From Thermotoga sp. (GTDB lineage: Bacteria; Thermotogota; Thermotogae; B21-G9): a stretch of 13,890 nucleotides of DNA. Shown piece after piece: positions 6,827 through 13,890 of the stretch. The notes beneath the pieces are model-generated. The model had not been told where the DNA came from. It made no database searches and saw only the letters and a list, made by a program, of their open reading frames with translations. The stretch spans positions 1 to 13,890 of the forward strand of contig QNAU01000006.1 in the NCBI GenBank assembly GCA_003641545.1. Reading direction: 5' to 3'. The translations under genes and the position numbers were made by a program. Numbering within the stretch: the first letter of the stretch is position 1; every line of letters begins with the position of its first letter.

Positions 6827-7681
6827 GTGAACGGAGTATACGTGGGATTCGATAGGAGGTTCAACTTCTTCGATATTCCCGGATACAGGGTTCCCTGTAT
6901 CATACACGTGAATGATGGAAGTATCTATCTCGATTTTCATGGTTCCATGCTTTACTCGGGTTTCAACCAGACGATAGAGAAACCTCCTGTGTTCGAAGAA
7001 ATAGAGAAGAGACTCGATGTGAATTTCAAGGTTTTGGTTCAAAAAGGCGACACATCCGACTTCATGGATCAGATGGAGATATTCAAAGAACTCGGTATAA
7101 AGAAGATGGAACTTGAAGAGTTGATTCCCTTGTTCGACGTTTTGAACCTCATATCACTCAAGAGCAAAGAGAGCAAGGAGAAGGAAAACTTCATAACGAT
7201 AAATCCAGGATTCTCGAACGATATTTCCTTCTTCGTTTTGATAGATCCAAAATCTCTCGTGAAGCTTCAAGATCTGATCAGGGATTACTGGGGAAGATAC
7301 GTGCTTTCAAGGGCTTTCGGAAAGATCGTGGAGTTGATCTCAGACAAGTATGGATATGAATCCCACAGCACGACCATACTCGAAACGGTCGTTAAACCGT
7401 ATGTGGATGGTGAGAAATTGAGAAATTTTCTGAACGATATATCCAAGATAGATGGAAGAATACCGGAATTTTTGAACACAAAGTTCAACGACTGGGTCAA
7501 ATTGATGCCAGACGTGAAGGTTTTGGATTTCTCGAAGTTGATGGAACTTCTGGTCATGAGCAGGAATTTGGATGAATCGATAAAACTTGTGGATAAAGCT
7601 CTGTTGGAGATAAAGGAAGCCTTCATGAAGATAGATGGGGATGTTGGAGATTTTCTCAGAGAAATGGGAATAATGGAATGA
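6827..7681 (+). CDS. Hypothetical protein of unknown family (284 residues)
   Basis: I do not recognise this protein. It has no signal peptide, no membrane segment and no catalytic motif that I can name, so it is probably a soluble cytoplasmic protein. The N-terminal 50 residues (GVYVGFDRRFNFFDIPGYR, then IIHVNDGSIYLDFHGSML) look beta-rich. The rest is mostly charged helix with many Lys/Glu and Leu/Ile, ending DVGDFLREMGIME. In-frame starts exist at GTG 6818, TTG 6824 and GTG 6827. I prefer 6827 because GGGGGTGG (6814-6821) then sits at the same distance as the GGGGTG sites of the permease and flagellin genes. The flagellin gene starts 48 bases after its stop on the same strand, so a joint transcript is likely. 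A link to motility is possible from position alone. Confidence 0.7.
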   Translation: MNGVYVGFDRRFNFFDIPGYRVPCIIHVNDGSIYLDFHGSMLYSGFNQTIEKPPVFEEIEKRLDVNFKVLVQKGDTSDFMDQMEIFKELGIKKMELEELIPLFDVLNLISLKSKESKEKENFITINPGFSNDISFFVLIDPKSLVKLQDLIRDYWGRYVLSRAFGKIVELISDKYGYESHSTTILETVVKPYVDGEKLRNFLNDISKIDGRIPEFLNTKFNDWVKLMPDVKVLDFSKLMELLVMSRNLDESIKLVDKALLEIKEAFMKIDGDVGDFLREMGIME

Positions 7682-7700
7682 AGGATGGATCTCGGGGGAT

Positions 7701-7722
7701 CTTTCCCTCAGGGAAGGGGGTG
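7701..7722 (+). promoter_or_regulatory. Small hairpin overlapping the flagellin ribosome-binding site
   Basis: CTTTCCC (7701-7707) can pair with GGGAAGG (7711-7717) around a TCA loop; one pair is G-U. The right arm contains the first part of the strong ribosome site AAGGGGGTG (7714-7722), which is placed 7 bases before the ATG at 7730. Folding would hide part of that site, so it could tune flagellin translation. The short stem may be weak at high growth temperature. Structure seen, role inferred. Confidence 0.4.
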
Positions 7723-7729
7723 AGAGCGT

Positions 7730-8542
7730 ATGAGGATCGACAACATCAACGCGATGAACGCTTGGAGGATCCTCTCCATCCATCAGATGAGGTCCAATCT
7801 TCTCATGTCCCAATTGGCTTCCGGTAATCGATTGGTGAACGCGTCGGTTGATGCTGCCGGCATGGCAATATCTAAGAGGTTAGCTGCACAGGTCAGAGGG
7901 TACAACCAGGCTTTGAACAACATATTCGATGGAATAGGAGCACTCAGAACGGCGGAAGGAGCCATGGGATCCATAACCAACAATCTACAGAGAATAAGAG
8001 AATTGACGGTTCAGGCTTCCAATGGAACGTTGACGGAGGAGGAAAGATACGCGATACAGCAGGAGATAAACCAGCTCGCTGAGGAAATAGATAGGACAGC
8101 GAGAACGACGGAGTTCAACAATCAGAGACTCTTGACTGGCGAATACACCGACAGAACCTTCCAAACAGGACCAAATCCAAACCAGCAGATGACCGTATCC
8201 CTTCCGGATATGAGAGCTGAAGCGCTCGGGCTCAACGAAATAGATGTGACAACTCAGGAAGGAGCGCGGAACGCTCTGGAACATATCGATGAGATCATGG
8301 AAAGGGTGAACACCGAGAGAGCGAGGGTTGGAGCGTATGCGAACAGATTGGAAAGCGCCGCGAGAAATGTTGCCAACGCCATGACCAACGTGACCGCATC
8401 TTTATCTGGGATAGAGGACATGGATATGGCTCGTGGAATAATGGATCTCATCAGGATCAACATAATGAGGCAATCCACCACCGCGATCCTCGCGCAGGCG
8501 AATTTGAATCAGAACAACGTTTTGAATCTTCTCGGAATCTGA
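7730..8542 (+). CDS. fliC: Flagellin (short form)
   Basis: This is the filament subunit exported by the flagellar secretion system. At 270 residues it consists almost only of the D0/D1 helical core and lacks the variable outer domains. The N-terminal core is clear: INAMNAWRILS, LASGNRL, DAAGMAIS, AAQVRGYNQALNN, DGIGALRTAEGAM, then LQRIRELTVQASNGT and EEINQLAEEIDR-like repeats near 95-120. The C-terminal core has ERARVGAYANRLESAARN and ends QANLNQNNVLNLLGI, where most flagellins end in SVLSLL plus one or two residues. The LASGNRLVNASVD segment departs from the common LSSGLRINSAKDD pattern, so this is a somewhat divergent member. No filament cap, chaperone or other flagellar gene is visible nearby. 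I saw no convincing sigma-28 promoter upstream. The gene ends 14 bases before the stop of the opposing ATPase gene. Confidence 0.93.
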   Translation: MRIDNINAMNAWRILSIHQMRSNLLMSQLASGNRLVNASVDAAGMAISKRLAAQVRGYNQALNNIFDGIGALRTAEGAMGSITNNLQRIRELTVQASNGTLTEEERYAIQQEINQLAEEIDRTARTTEFNNQRLLTGEYTDRTFQTGPNPNQQMTVSLPDMRAEALGLNEIDVTTQEGARNALEHIDEIMERVNTERARVGAYANRLESAARNVANAMTNVTASLSGIEDMDMARGIMDLIRINIMRQSTTAILAQANLNQNNVLNLLGI

Positions 8543-8552
8543 AACCGATTCC
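8534..8552. terminator. Weak hairpin between the convergent flagellin and OppF genes
   Basis: GGAATC (8534-8539) can pair with GATTCC (8547-8552) around a 7-base loop that contains the flagellin stop TGA. Neither strand shows a T-run after the stem, and the stem is only 6 bp. It is the only candidate end signal for either transcript in the 14-base gap. Confidence 0.25.
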
Positions 8553-8556
8553 CTCA

Positions 8557-9714
8557 TCATTTCTCAAACAAATAACACGCAACGTGATGTTCGGGAGCTA
8601 TTTCCCTAAGTTGTGGATGGGGATCTTTTTTGCACCTTTCCATCCTGTATGGGCATCTATCGTAAAATCTGCAACGGGCGGGAGGATTTATCGGTTTTGC
8701 AACCGATCCTGATATGTTCGGTTCCTCCCTCTTCACTTCAGGGTCTGGAACTGGAACCGCATCCAACAATGCCTTCGAATATGGATGAGCAGGATTTTTC
8801 AGAACTTCCTCTATATCCCCCATTTCCACTATTTTACCCAGATACATCACCGCTATCCTATTGCTCATGTATCTTGCAACCGCGAGATCGTGGGTTATGT
8901 AGAGATAACTCATGTTGTATTCATCTGCAAGCTTCAACATGAGTTTCATGATGCCGGTTCTTATCGATACATCGAGCATGGAAGTTGGTTCGTCTGCAAC
9001 TATGAACCTTGGTTTCAATATGAGCGCCCTCGCTATCGCAACCCTCTGCCTCTGACCACCGGATAATTCATGGGGGAATCTGAACATGAAAGTTTCAGGT
9101 GGTGTTAATCCAACCGCATCGAGAAGTTCAGCAACCATTTCTTCCCTTTCCTTCAGATTTCCAATGTTGTGTATGTTCAAAGGTTCGGATATCGTGTCGA
9201 AGATCGTCATCCTCGGATTCAGAGATTCGTATGGATCTTGGAAGATCATTTGGACCTTCTTCCTGAGATTTTTCATCTCCTTCTTCCTATCCTTGAGAAT
9301 GTATTTTACGAACTCCCTTTCATTCCCGTTGAACTTGTCTTTGAAGATTTTCTTGTACTCCTCGAAATTACCAATGTGGTTTCCGTTTCCACCATTTTTA
9401 AATTTGTCTATGTAAACCCTGCGAATGTAATTTTCTGCCTTCCCATAACTCTCGAAGAGAAAAGGAGTGACATCCCTTCCATCCATCACAACCGTTCCAT
9501 CCGTCGGTTCATACAATCCAACCAAGATCTTCCCGGTCGTTGTCTTACCGCAACCGGACTCACCCACGAGTGCCAAGGACTCTCCCTCTCTTATCTCATA
9601 GCTGACCCCGTCCACCGCGTGCACGAATTTTCTTACCTTCCTGAAGAGTCTTCTCTCCGCTGGAAAGAGTTTTCTCAATCCTTCTATCTTCAGTATGGTC
9701 TTCTCATTCCCCAA
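8557..9714 (-). CDS. oppF: ABC transporter ATP-binding protein, OppF/DppF type, with a roughly 65-residue insertion
   Basis: Second ATPase of the oligopeptide-type importer, 385 residues. Motifs: Walker A GESGCGKTT (51-59), Q-loop Gln159 in MIFQDPYESLNP, signature LSGGQRQR (217-224), Walker B FIVADEP (237-243), His275 in ITHD. Residues about 84-148, between the first beta-layer (DGRDVT) and the Q-loop region (RKKVQMIFQD), form an extra Lys/Glu/Asn-rich segment that typical OppF of about 320-330 residues lacks. The C-terminal oligo_HPY region has four Cys (348, 354, 361, 380) in the spacing associated with an iron-sulfur site in some Opp/Dpp ATPases. The start is TTG at 9712-9714, with AGGAGAGGTGAT upstream. 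It overlaps the end of oppD by 11 bases, so translation is probably coupled. Confidence 0.92.
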   Translation of the reverse strand: MGNEKTILKIEGLRKLFPAERRLFRKVRKFVHAVDGVSYEIREGESLALVGESGCGKTTTGKILVGLYEPTDGTVVMDGRDVTPFLFESYGKAENYIRRVYIDKFKNGGNGNHIGNFEEYKKIFKDKFNGNEREFVKYILKDRKKEMKNLRKKVQMIFQDPYESLNPRMTIFDTISEPLNIHNIGNLKEREEMVAELLDAVGLTPPETFMFRFPHELSGGQRQRVAIARALILKPRFIVADEPTSMLDVSIRTGIMKLMLKLADEYNMSYLYITHDLAVARYMSNRIAVMYLGKIVEMGDIEEVLKNPAHPYSKALLDAVPVPDPEVKREEPNISGSVAKPINPPARCRFYDRCPYRMERCKKDPHPQLREIAPEHHVACYLFEK

Positions 9715-10702
9715 AGTTTATCACCTCTCCTACCTCCAATGGATGATGGCAGGCAACGAAATGACCTTTTTCCACTTCGACGTATTCTGGATCCTCGCTG
9801 AAACATCTCTCATCTGCTTTTGGACACCTTGGAGCGAACCTACAACCCTTTGGAGGATTCAGAAGATTTATCGGTTCACCCGGAATGGTGGTCAATTCCT
9901 TTCTCTCACCGGTCACACTTGGAAACGCATGCATCAGTCCGTAGGTGTATGGATGCATTGGCTTTTTGAAGATCGTGATGGAATCCGCCAATTCGACGAA
10001 CTTCCCCGCATACATGACCGCTATTTTGTCGCTCACCTCAGCTATGACTGCTATATCGTGGGAAATGTATATCATGCTCATGTTCAATTTCTCCTGAATC
10101 TTTTTCATCTCCCTGAGTATCTTATCTTGAACGATCACATCGAGTGCAGTAGTCGGCTCATCCGCAATTATTATCTTCGGATCGCAGGAAAGAGCCATGG
10201 CGATTATCGCCCTTTGCTTCATACCACCACTGTATTGATGCGGATACTGATCCATTCTCCTTGGATCGAGTCCAACGAGTTCGAAAAGTTCCGCAACCTT
10301 TTTCTTGGCATCATCCATCGACAACTTGGGGTTGTGATTCAGCATCGCCTCGATTATCTGATCACCAACCTTGTAAACTGGATTCAGAGAATTCATAGCC
10401 GCTTGAAAAATCATGGATATTCCCTTCCATCTATACCTTCTCATCTCACTTTCCGGTAATGAGACGAGATCAACCGTCTTTCCATCCAAGTTGAAAAGCA
10501 CCTTCCCACCCATGAATTCTGCGTTTTCCGGAAGAAGTCGTAGTATCGTCATGGATACCGACGTCTTGCCACATCCGGATTCACCAACTATTCCCATGGA
10601 TTCGCCCTCATCCAAGGTGAACGAAATTCCATCGACCGCCTTCACATAACCGAGTTTCGTTTTGTAATACATCTTCAGATCCTTCACGGACAGGATCTCC
10701 AT
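9704..10702 (-). CDS. oppD: ABC transporter ATP-binding protein, OppD/DppD type
   Basis: First ATPase of the importer, 332 residues, normal for the family. Walker A GESGCGKTS (40-48), Q-loop Gln100 in MIFQAAMNSLNP, a slightly altered signature YSGGMKQR (157-164, usual for OppD), Walker B IIIADEP (177-183), His215 in ISHD. The oligo_HPY tail contains Cys287, Cys293, Cys300 and Cys318 (GCRFAPRCP, then DERC and ACHHP), the pattern linked to a [4Fe-4S] cluster in some Opp/Dpp ATPases. It should pair with OppF to form the heterodimeric motor below OppB/OppC. The ATG at 10700-10702 has AGGTGA just upstream, and that site contains the oppC stop codon; the gap is only 4 bases. Confidence 0.93.
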   Translation of the reverse strand: MEILSVKDLKMYYKTKLGYVKAVDGISFTLDEGESMGIVGESGCGKTSVSMTILRLLPENAEFMGGKVLFNLDGKTVDLVSLPESEMRRYRWKGISMIFQAAMNSLNPVYKVGDQIIEAMLNHNPKLSMDDAKKKVAELFELVGLDPRRMDQYPHQYSGGMKQRAIIAMALSCDPKIIIADEPTTALDVIVQDKILREMKKIQEKLNMSMIYISHDIAVIAEVSDKIAVMYAGKFVELADSITIFKKPMHPYTYGLMHAFPSVTGERKELTTIPGEPINLLNPPKGCRFAPRCPKADERCFSEDPEYVEVEKGHFVACHHPLEVGEVINFGE

Positions 10703-10706
10703 TGAA

Positions 10707-11687
10707 TCACCTCTTCCTCAACCTTGGATTGACTATTTCTTCCAAACCTCTCCCAAGGAAATAGAAAGCTGAACAGAGCAATGTTATCGATGCGCCAGCG
10801 GGTAACCACAACCACCAGAATTTCCCTATGAACTCACCACCGAGGTATCCCTGAGATTCCGCGGTGTGTATCATTATTCCCCAGCTCATCCTCACGTTCA
10901 CGAGACCGAAGAAGGATAGAACAGCCTCCGAAAATATCGCGCTCGTCACACCAAACATCATGTATAAGAACGAAAGTGGAAGAATGTTGGGTATTATGTG
11001 CTTGAATATTATGTACATATCGCTTCCACCCGCGGACTTCGCAGCCTCTATGAACGGTCTGACCTTAACGGTCAGAGCCTGTGCCTTCAGAACTATCGTT
11101 ATCGAACCGAACCCAGATATGAAACCCAGTATCAGTGCGAGTTTCAAAAGATCGAGCTCTATGAACGCACTCAAAACCATCAAGAGTGCGAGCGTTGGAA
11201 AGAGCATAACTATATCGGCGAGCCTCATGAAGAAGGTATCGACCACTCCCCCAAAATACGCCGAACTTGCACCTATCATCGTTCCTATCACCACCGTTAT
11301 CAATGCGGCAGTTATACCAAGCGTGAACTCACGTGGTGTGCTGTACATCAACTGTGAGAGTATATCCCTTCCGAGTGGATCAGTTCCCAACGGATGCCTC
11401 GGAGATGGAGGGGATGGATGCCCCGGGATGAATGGATCGTATCCTATTATCGGATCGTAAGGTTTCATCGCACTGAACATGTCTTCTTGATCTTTCCAGA
11501 AGATGTTCTTCATCAAAACCGGATACATCGGATAGAGCGCTCCAAATATGGCGAAAAAGATGATGACGCCCAATCCGAAGAGAGCTAATTTCTTCTCCCG
11601 GAACAATTCCCAATTCTGCTTGAAGCTTCTCATCCACAATCTCAATCTGATCTTCCAAAGAGGTTCCCTGATCACTTCCTCCTTCAT
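10707..11687 (-). CDS. oppC: ABC transporter permease, OppC/DppC type
   Basis: Inner-membrane permease subunit of about 326 residues. It has the OppC hallmark N-terminal helix (KKLALFGLGVIIFFAIFGAL) followed by a periplasmic stretch with HPLGTDPLGRDILSQLMYST, then the core domain with the EAA loop FIEAAKSAGGSDMYIIFKHI and FGLVNVRMSWGIMI near the end. The periplasmic segment, with FIPGHPSPPSP, is Pro-rich. An in-frame GTG four codons upstream (11697-11699) would follow the oppB stop by one base. I prefer the ATG at 11685-11687 because GAGGTGG, overlapping the oppB stop, lies about 9 bases before it, a workable ribosome-site distance. Partner of OppB in the channel. Confidence 0.92.
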   Translation of the reverse strand: MKEEVIREPLWKIRLRLWMRSFKQNWELFREKKLALFGLGVIIFFAIFGALYPMYPVLMKNIFWKDQEDMFSAMKPYDPIIGYDPFIPGHPSPPSPRHPLGTDPLGRDILSQLMYSTPREFTLGITAALITVVIGTMIGASSAYFGGVVDTFFMRLADIVMLFPTLALLMVLSAFIELDLLKLALILGFISGFGSITIVLKAQALTVKVRPFIEAAKSAGGSDMYIIFKHIIPNILPLSFLYMMFGVTSAIFSEAVLSFFGLVNVRMSWGIMIHTAESQGYLGGEFIGKFWWLWLPAGASITLLCSAFYFLGRGLEEIVNPRLRKR

Positions 11688-11700
11688 ACTCGATACCACC

Positions 11701-12852
11701 TCAGTATCTTATTCTCGGATCCAAGAATGCATAAAGTATGTCCGCAACGAGGTGGGCTATCAAAACGAATATACCGGTGAAAACGAGTAAGCCCACCAAC
11801 AAGGGTATATCCTGGGAATTCAAGGCTTCGATGTAAGCCCTTCCCATTCCGGGCCAGGAGAACATCGTCTCCGTTATTATTCCACCGCTCACCGTGAAAC
11901 CGAGACTTATCACGAAATTCGTGACCAAGGGAAGCAAGGCGTTTCTTGCAGCGTGTTTGTCCCTGACGATGTTATCCGGCAAACCTTTCGCCTTGGCGGT
12001 CGTTATGTAATCCTCCCTTATTATCTCGAGCATCGTATCCCTCATGACGAGCATGCTCCCAGCAAAGCTCAGAAGCGTCAAAGTGAATATGGGCAGTATG
12101 AGATGCCTCAGTATGTCCAAAGCGTATATTCCATACCCACTCGTGTACCAATAGATGAAGGAAATAATCAAGACAGCCAGCAGACTCATCCACACGGTCA
12201 TCTTCTTGGCTGTTAAAGTCTTCAGCCTCGATGCGATCAGAAGGGCAACTGCGAAGACCAAGAGCAAAATACCGCCGTTCAAGATCAAGAGCTTGAATAT
12301 CTCCTGAGATGAAATCGTCGCCTTTCTCCATATGTTTGGATCTATGAAACCGTTCAACGGTAGCAGTTTCAAAAGAACCCCGAAGATCCATATGTTGAAT
12401 ATGGCGAGTATGGGAGTGAAAATCGTCCAGAACACGATACCTACAAAGGTTGCAGCCGTGTCCAAAAATTTCCCCCTTCTCCACGCTATTCGTTTTCCCA
12501 GATTGAAACCGAGGGCATAAGAAATTATCGTGGCGGTTACGAAGAGAAAAAGTGTCCTTGGGAGTCTTTCCATTATCACCGAGACGACCTTTCTGGGATA
12601 GTAGAGGAAGGAAATTCCGAGATCCATCTTCATGAAGTTCTTCATGTACAGCAAGTATCTTATGTGAGCTGGTTTGTCAAAACCAAACTGTTTCTTCAGA
12701 GCTTCCTTGGCTTCTGGAGTCAACTTAGGGTTCATTATGAAGTGAGCGACAAAACTCCCCGGCATCAATTCGACCATCCAGTAAACGATGCTGACGTATA
12801 CGAAGAGCAAAATAATTATTTGAAACAACCTTTTGCCAATGTATTTGATCAT
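11701..12852 (-). CDS. oppB: ABC transporter permease, OppB/DppB type, with two extra hydrophobic segments
   Basis: Inner-membrane permease subunit, 383 residues. Family marks are the first helix (YIGKRLFQIIILLFVYVSIV), a periplasmic segment with LTPEAKEALKKQFGFDKP and DLGISF, the EAA loop EDYITTAKAKGLPDNIV (280-296), and the C-terminal ITETMFSWPGMGRAYIEAL and DPRIRY ending. Typical OppB has about 305-340 residues. Here residues about 175-245 add a loop with two further hydrophobic stretches (about 186-206 and 217-236), so the topology probably gains a helical hairpin. The ATG at 12850-12852 has an AGAAGGGG-type ribosome site. It lies 91 bases after the binding-protein gene, a gap holding a strong hairpin. 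Confidence 0.93.
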   Translation of the reverse strand: MIKYIGKRLFQIIILLFVYVSIVYWMVELMPGSFVAHFIMNPKLTPEAKEALKKQFGFDKPAHIRYLLYMKNFMKMDLGISFLYYPRKVVSVIMERLPRTLFLFVTATIISYALGFNLGKRIAWRRGKFLDTAATFVGIVFWTIFTPILAIFNIWIFGVLLKLLPLNGFIDPNIWRKATISSQEIFKLLILNGGILLLVFAVALLIASRLKTLTAKKMTVWMSLLAVLIISFIYWYTSGYGIYALDILRHLILPIFTLTLLSFAGSMLVMRDTMLEIIREDYITTAKAKGLPDNIVRDKHAARNALLPLVTNFVISLGFTVSGGIITETMFSWPGMGRAYIEALNSQDIPLLVGLLVFTGIFVLIAHLVADILYAFLDPRIRY

Positions 12853-12891
12853 ATCCGCTACCCCTTCTCTTCAATTGTATTCCTTAACAAA

Positions 12892-12921
12892 ACCCAGCCC
12901 CCATCGATATGGGGGCTGGGT
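12892..12921 (-). terminator. Strong stem-loop (attenuating terminator) between oppA and oppB
   Basis: A perfect 13-bp stem (12892-12904 with 12909-12921; CCCAGCCCCCAT against ATGGGGGCTGGG plus an A-T pair) closes a CGAT loop. On the - strand the stem is followed directly by TTTTGTT, giving an intrinsic-terminator shape 22 bases after the oppA stop. A weaker imperfect hairpin (about 12923-12940) precedes it. Because oppBCDF follow on the same strand without an obvious new promoter, partial termination or 3'-end protection that favours oppA message is the likely role. Confidence 0.65.
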
Positions 12922-12943
12922 GGATTCCCATGGGGAAATCGGA

Positions 12944-13890
12944 TCACTCTATCAGCTTGACGGAGGATGGGAGACCGTTGACACCTTGCAGACCATCCAA
13001 AGTTGACTCATACGGGAACTTTATTATGTCGGATCTGTAGGCTTCCACGATCGGCGATGTGAACAGAACCGCATACGGCAGATCCTCAGCAAGCATTTCC
13101 TGAAGTTTGAATGCGAGTTCCCTTGCCTCCTTGAGATCCGTCGATGCGAGGAACTTGTCAGCCAGTTCGTCGAACTTTGGATTGTTGTATCCGGGTGTGT
13201 TGTAATCCCCAGGTCCAGCTCTTCTGCTGTGGAAGAAGTCGGATAGATAATCTGGATACAGTGAAAGACCCCAACCGAGCATGTAGATATCGTAGTTGAA
13301 GTTCTCCTCCCAGACTTTCTGAACGATGTAGTTGAAATCGACCAATTTCGCCTTTATCGGTATTCCGATCTCGTTCGCCCACTGTTCTATGAACAGTGCA
13401 GCGGTTGCCCTCATTGGATCGTATCCAGCACCTGGTGCGAGCAATTCAATCGTTTCGACGAGTTTTCCATCTGGTCCGATCAAACCTTTACCCTTCCTCA
13501 CAACTTTGTCTCCCTCGATCTTCGGTTCTATCAGCCACTTGAATCCTGCTTTCTTGAGAAGTTCTATTGCCTTCTTTCTCCTCTCACCGTAGCTCATTCC
13601 CTGACCGATTATCTTGACATTCTTGTTGTACCAGAAGGAATTTCCCGGTGGAACGACCGTCGCAAGCGGAATAGCCTGTCCCGCAAGTATCCTGTTGCAG
13701 AGGAAGTCTCTGTCGATCAGAACCGCAACTGCCTGTCTGAATTCTTTTATGTTCATCGGGAATCTTCTCATGTTGAAGGCTATGTACCTGAATCCATTGG
13801 ATGGACTGGATATTAGCTTTATTCCGGGCTTTCCTTTCAACTGATCCTGCTCACCTTTTTGCAATCCGAGTGGGTTGAATATGTACGCAA
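12944..13890 (-). CDS. oppA: Extracellular solute-binding protein family 5 (OppA/DppA-type), C-terminal part, runs off the window
   Basis: The frame is open to the right edge, so this is the last 314 or so residues of a protein that normally has 500-600; the signal peptide is outside. The visible part has SBP_bac_5 features: NGFRYIAFNMRR, FRQAVAVLIDRDFLCNRILA, the PPGNSFWYNK turn, the AIELLKKAGFKW segment, a long IELLAPG and ATAALFIEQWANEIG stretch, and PDYLSDFFHSRRAGPGDYN followed by YNNPKFDELADKFLASTD. These line the ligand cleft of peptide and oligosaccharide binders. In Thermotoga several Opp-like binding proteins bind beta-linked oligosaccharides rather than peptides, so the ligand is open. 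A TTG at 13862-13864 lies within the frame but is not the true start, since family sequence continues upstream of it. First gene of the - strand operon in view. Confidence 0.9.
   Translation of the reverse strand, partial: AYIFNPLGLQKGEQDQLKGKPGIKLISSPSNGFRYIAFNMRRFPMNIKEFRQAVAVLIDRDFLCNRILAGQAIPLATVVPPGNSFWYNKNVKIIGQGMSYGERRKKAIELLKKAGFKWLIEPKIEGDKVVRKGKGLIGPDGKLVETIELLAPGAGYDPMRATAALFIEQWANEIGIPIKAKLVDFNYIVQKVWEENFNYDIYMLGWGLSLYPDYLSDFFHSRRAGPGDYNTPGYNNPKFDELADKFLASTDLKEARELAFKLQEMLAEDLPYAVLFTSPIVEAYRSDIIKFPYESTLDGLQGVNGLPSSVKLIE

Noticed and set aside
7572..7590. ATCGATAA at about 7577, resembling a sigma-28 -10 box upstream of flagellin
   Set aside because: No TAAA-type -35 is found at the required distance, and the site lies about 150 bases upstream inside the preceding gene.
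9169..10459. Long + strand open frames (210 and 254 codons) opposite oppF and oppD
   Set aside because: They lie fully inside well-supported ATPase genes, have low-complexity His/Arg-rich translations and no plausible ribosome site. They are shadows.
1..13890. CRISPR arrays, tRNA or rRNA genes, insertion sequences, attachment sites, toxin-antitoxin pairs
   Set aside because: I looked for regular direct repeats, transposase-like frames, terminal inverted repeats and tRNA-like folds and found none; the genes are packed without gaps large enough to hold them.

Overview
The window looks like chromosomal DNA of a Thermotogota bacterium (Thermotoga or Pseudothermotoga type). This is inferred from heavy use of AGA/AGG and ATA codons, very strong GGAGG/GGGGTGA ribosome sites, frequent GTG and TTG starts, tight gene packing and the style of the transporters. 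I see no rRNA, tRNA, CRISPR array, insertion sequence or other sign of a mobile region.

Layout. (1) Positions 2-3926, + strand: the tail of a probable BadF/NagK-type kinase, then a three-gene ABC importer (binding protein, fused double permease, PotA/FbpC-like ATPase). (2) Positions 3923-6663, - strand: a two-gene unit, a beta-CASP metallo-beta-lactamase nuclease followed, with a 4-base overlap, by a phosphoglycerate-mutase-like enzyme. The two units converge, and their TAA stop codons overlap in a single TTAA. (3) Positions 6827-8542, + strand: an unrecognised 284-residue protein and a short flagellin. (4) Positions 8557-13890, - strand: an oppABCDF-type operon for peptide or oligosaccharide uptake. 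Its binding-protein gene runs off the right edge.

The most striking object is the enzyme at 3923-5500. It has the signature motifs of cofactor-independent phosphoglycerate mutase (iPGM), but in circularly permuted order. The protein starts inside the phosphotransferase domain, runs through the C-terminal half of the phosphatase domain, continues through a short linker into the normal N-terminus (DGWG, then GNSEAGH), and ends where its own N-terminus would continue. All seven expected metal ligands, the key Lys and four Arg of the active site can be placed. Part of the substrate pocket (the usual GRD motif) has changed. It is translationally coupled to an intact beta-CASP nuclease gene.

Several RNA-level structures also stand out. 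A bulged hairpin holds both convergent stop codons in its loop. GC-rich stem-loops lie directly after the binding-protein gene in both ABC operons. A small hairpin overlaps the flagellin ribosome-binding site.

All functional statements rest on motif reading and remembered family knowledge; no database search was run.
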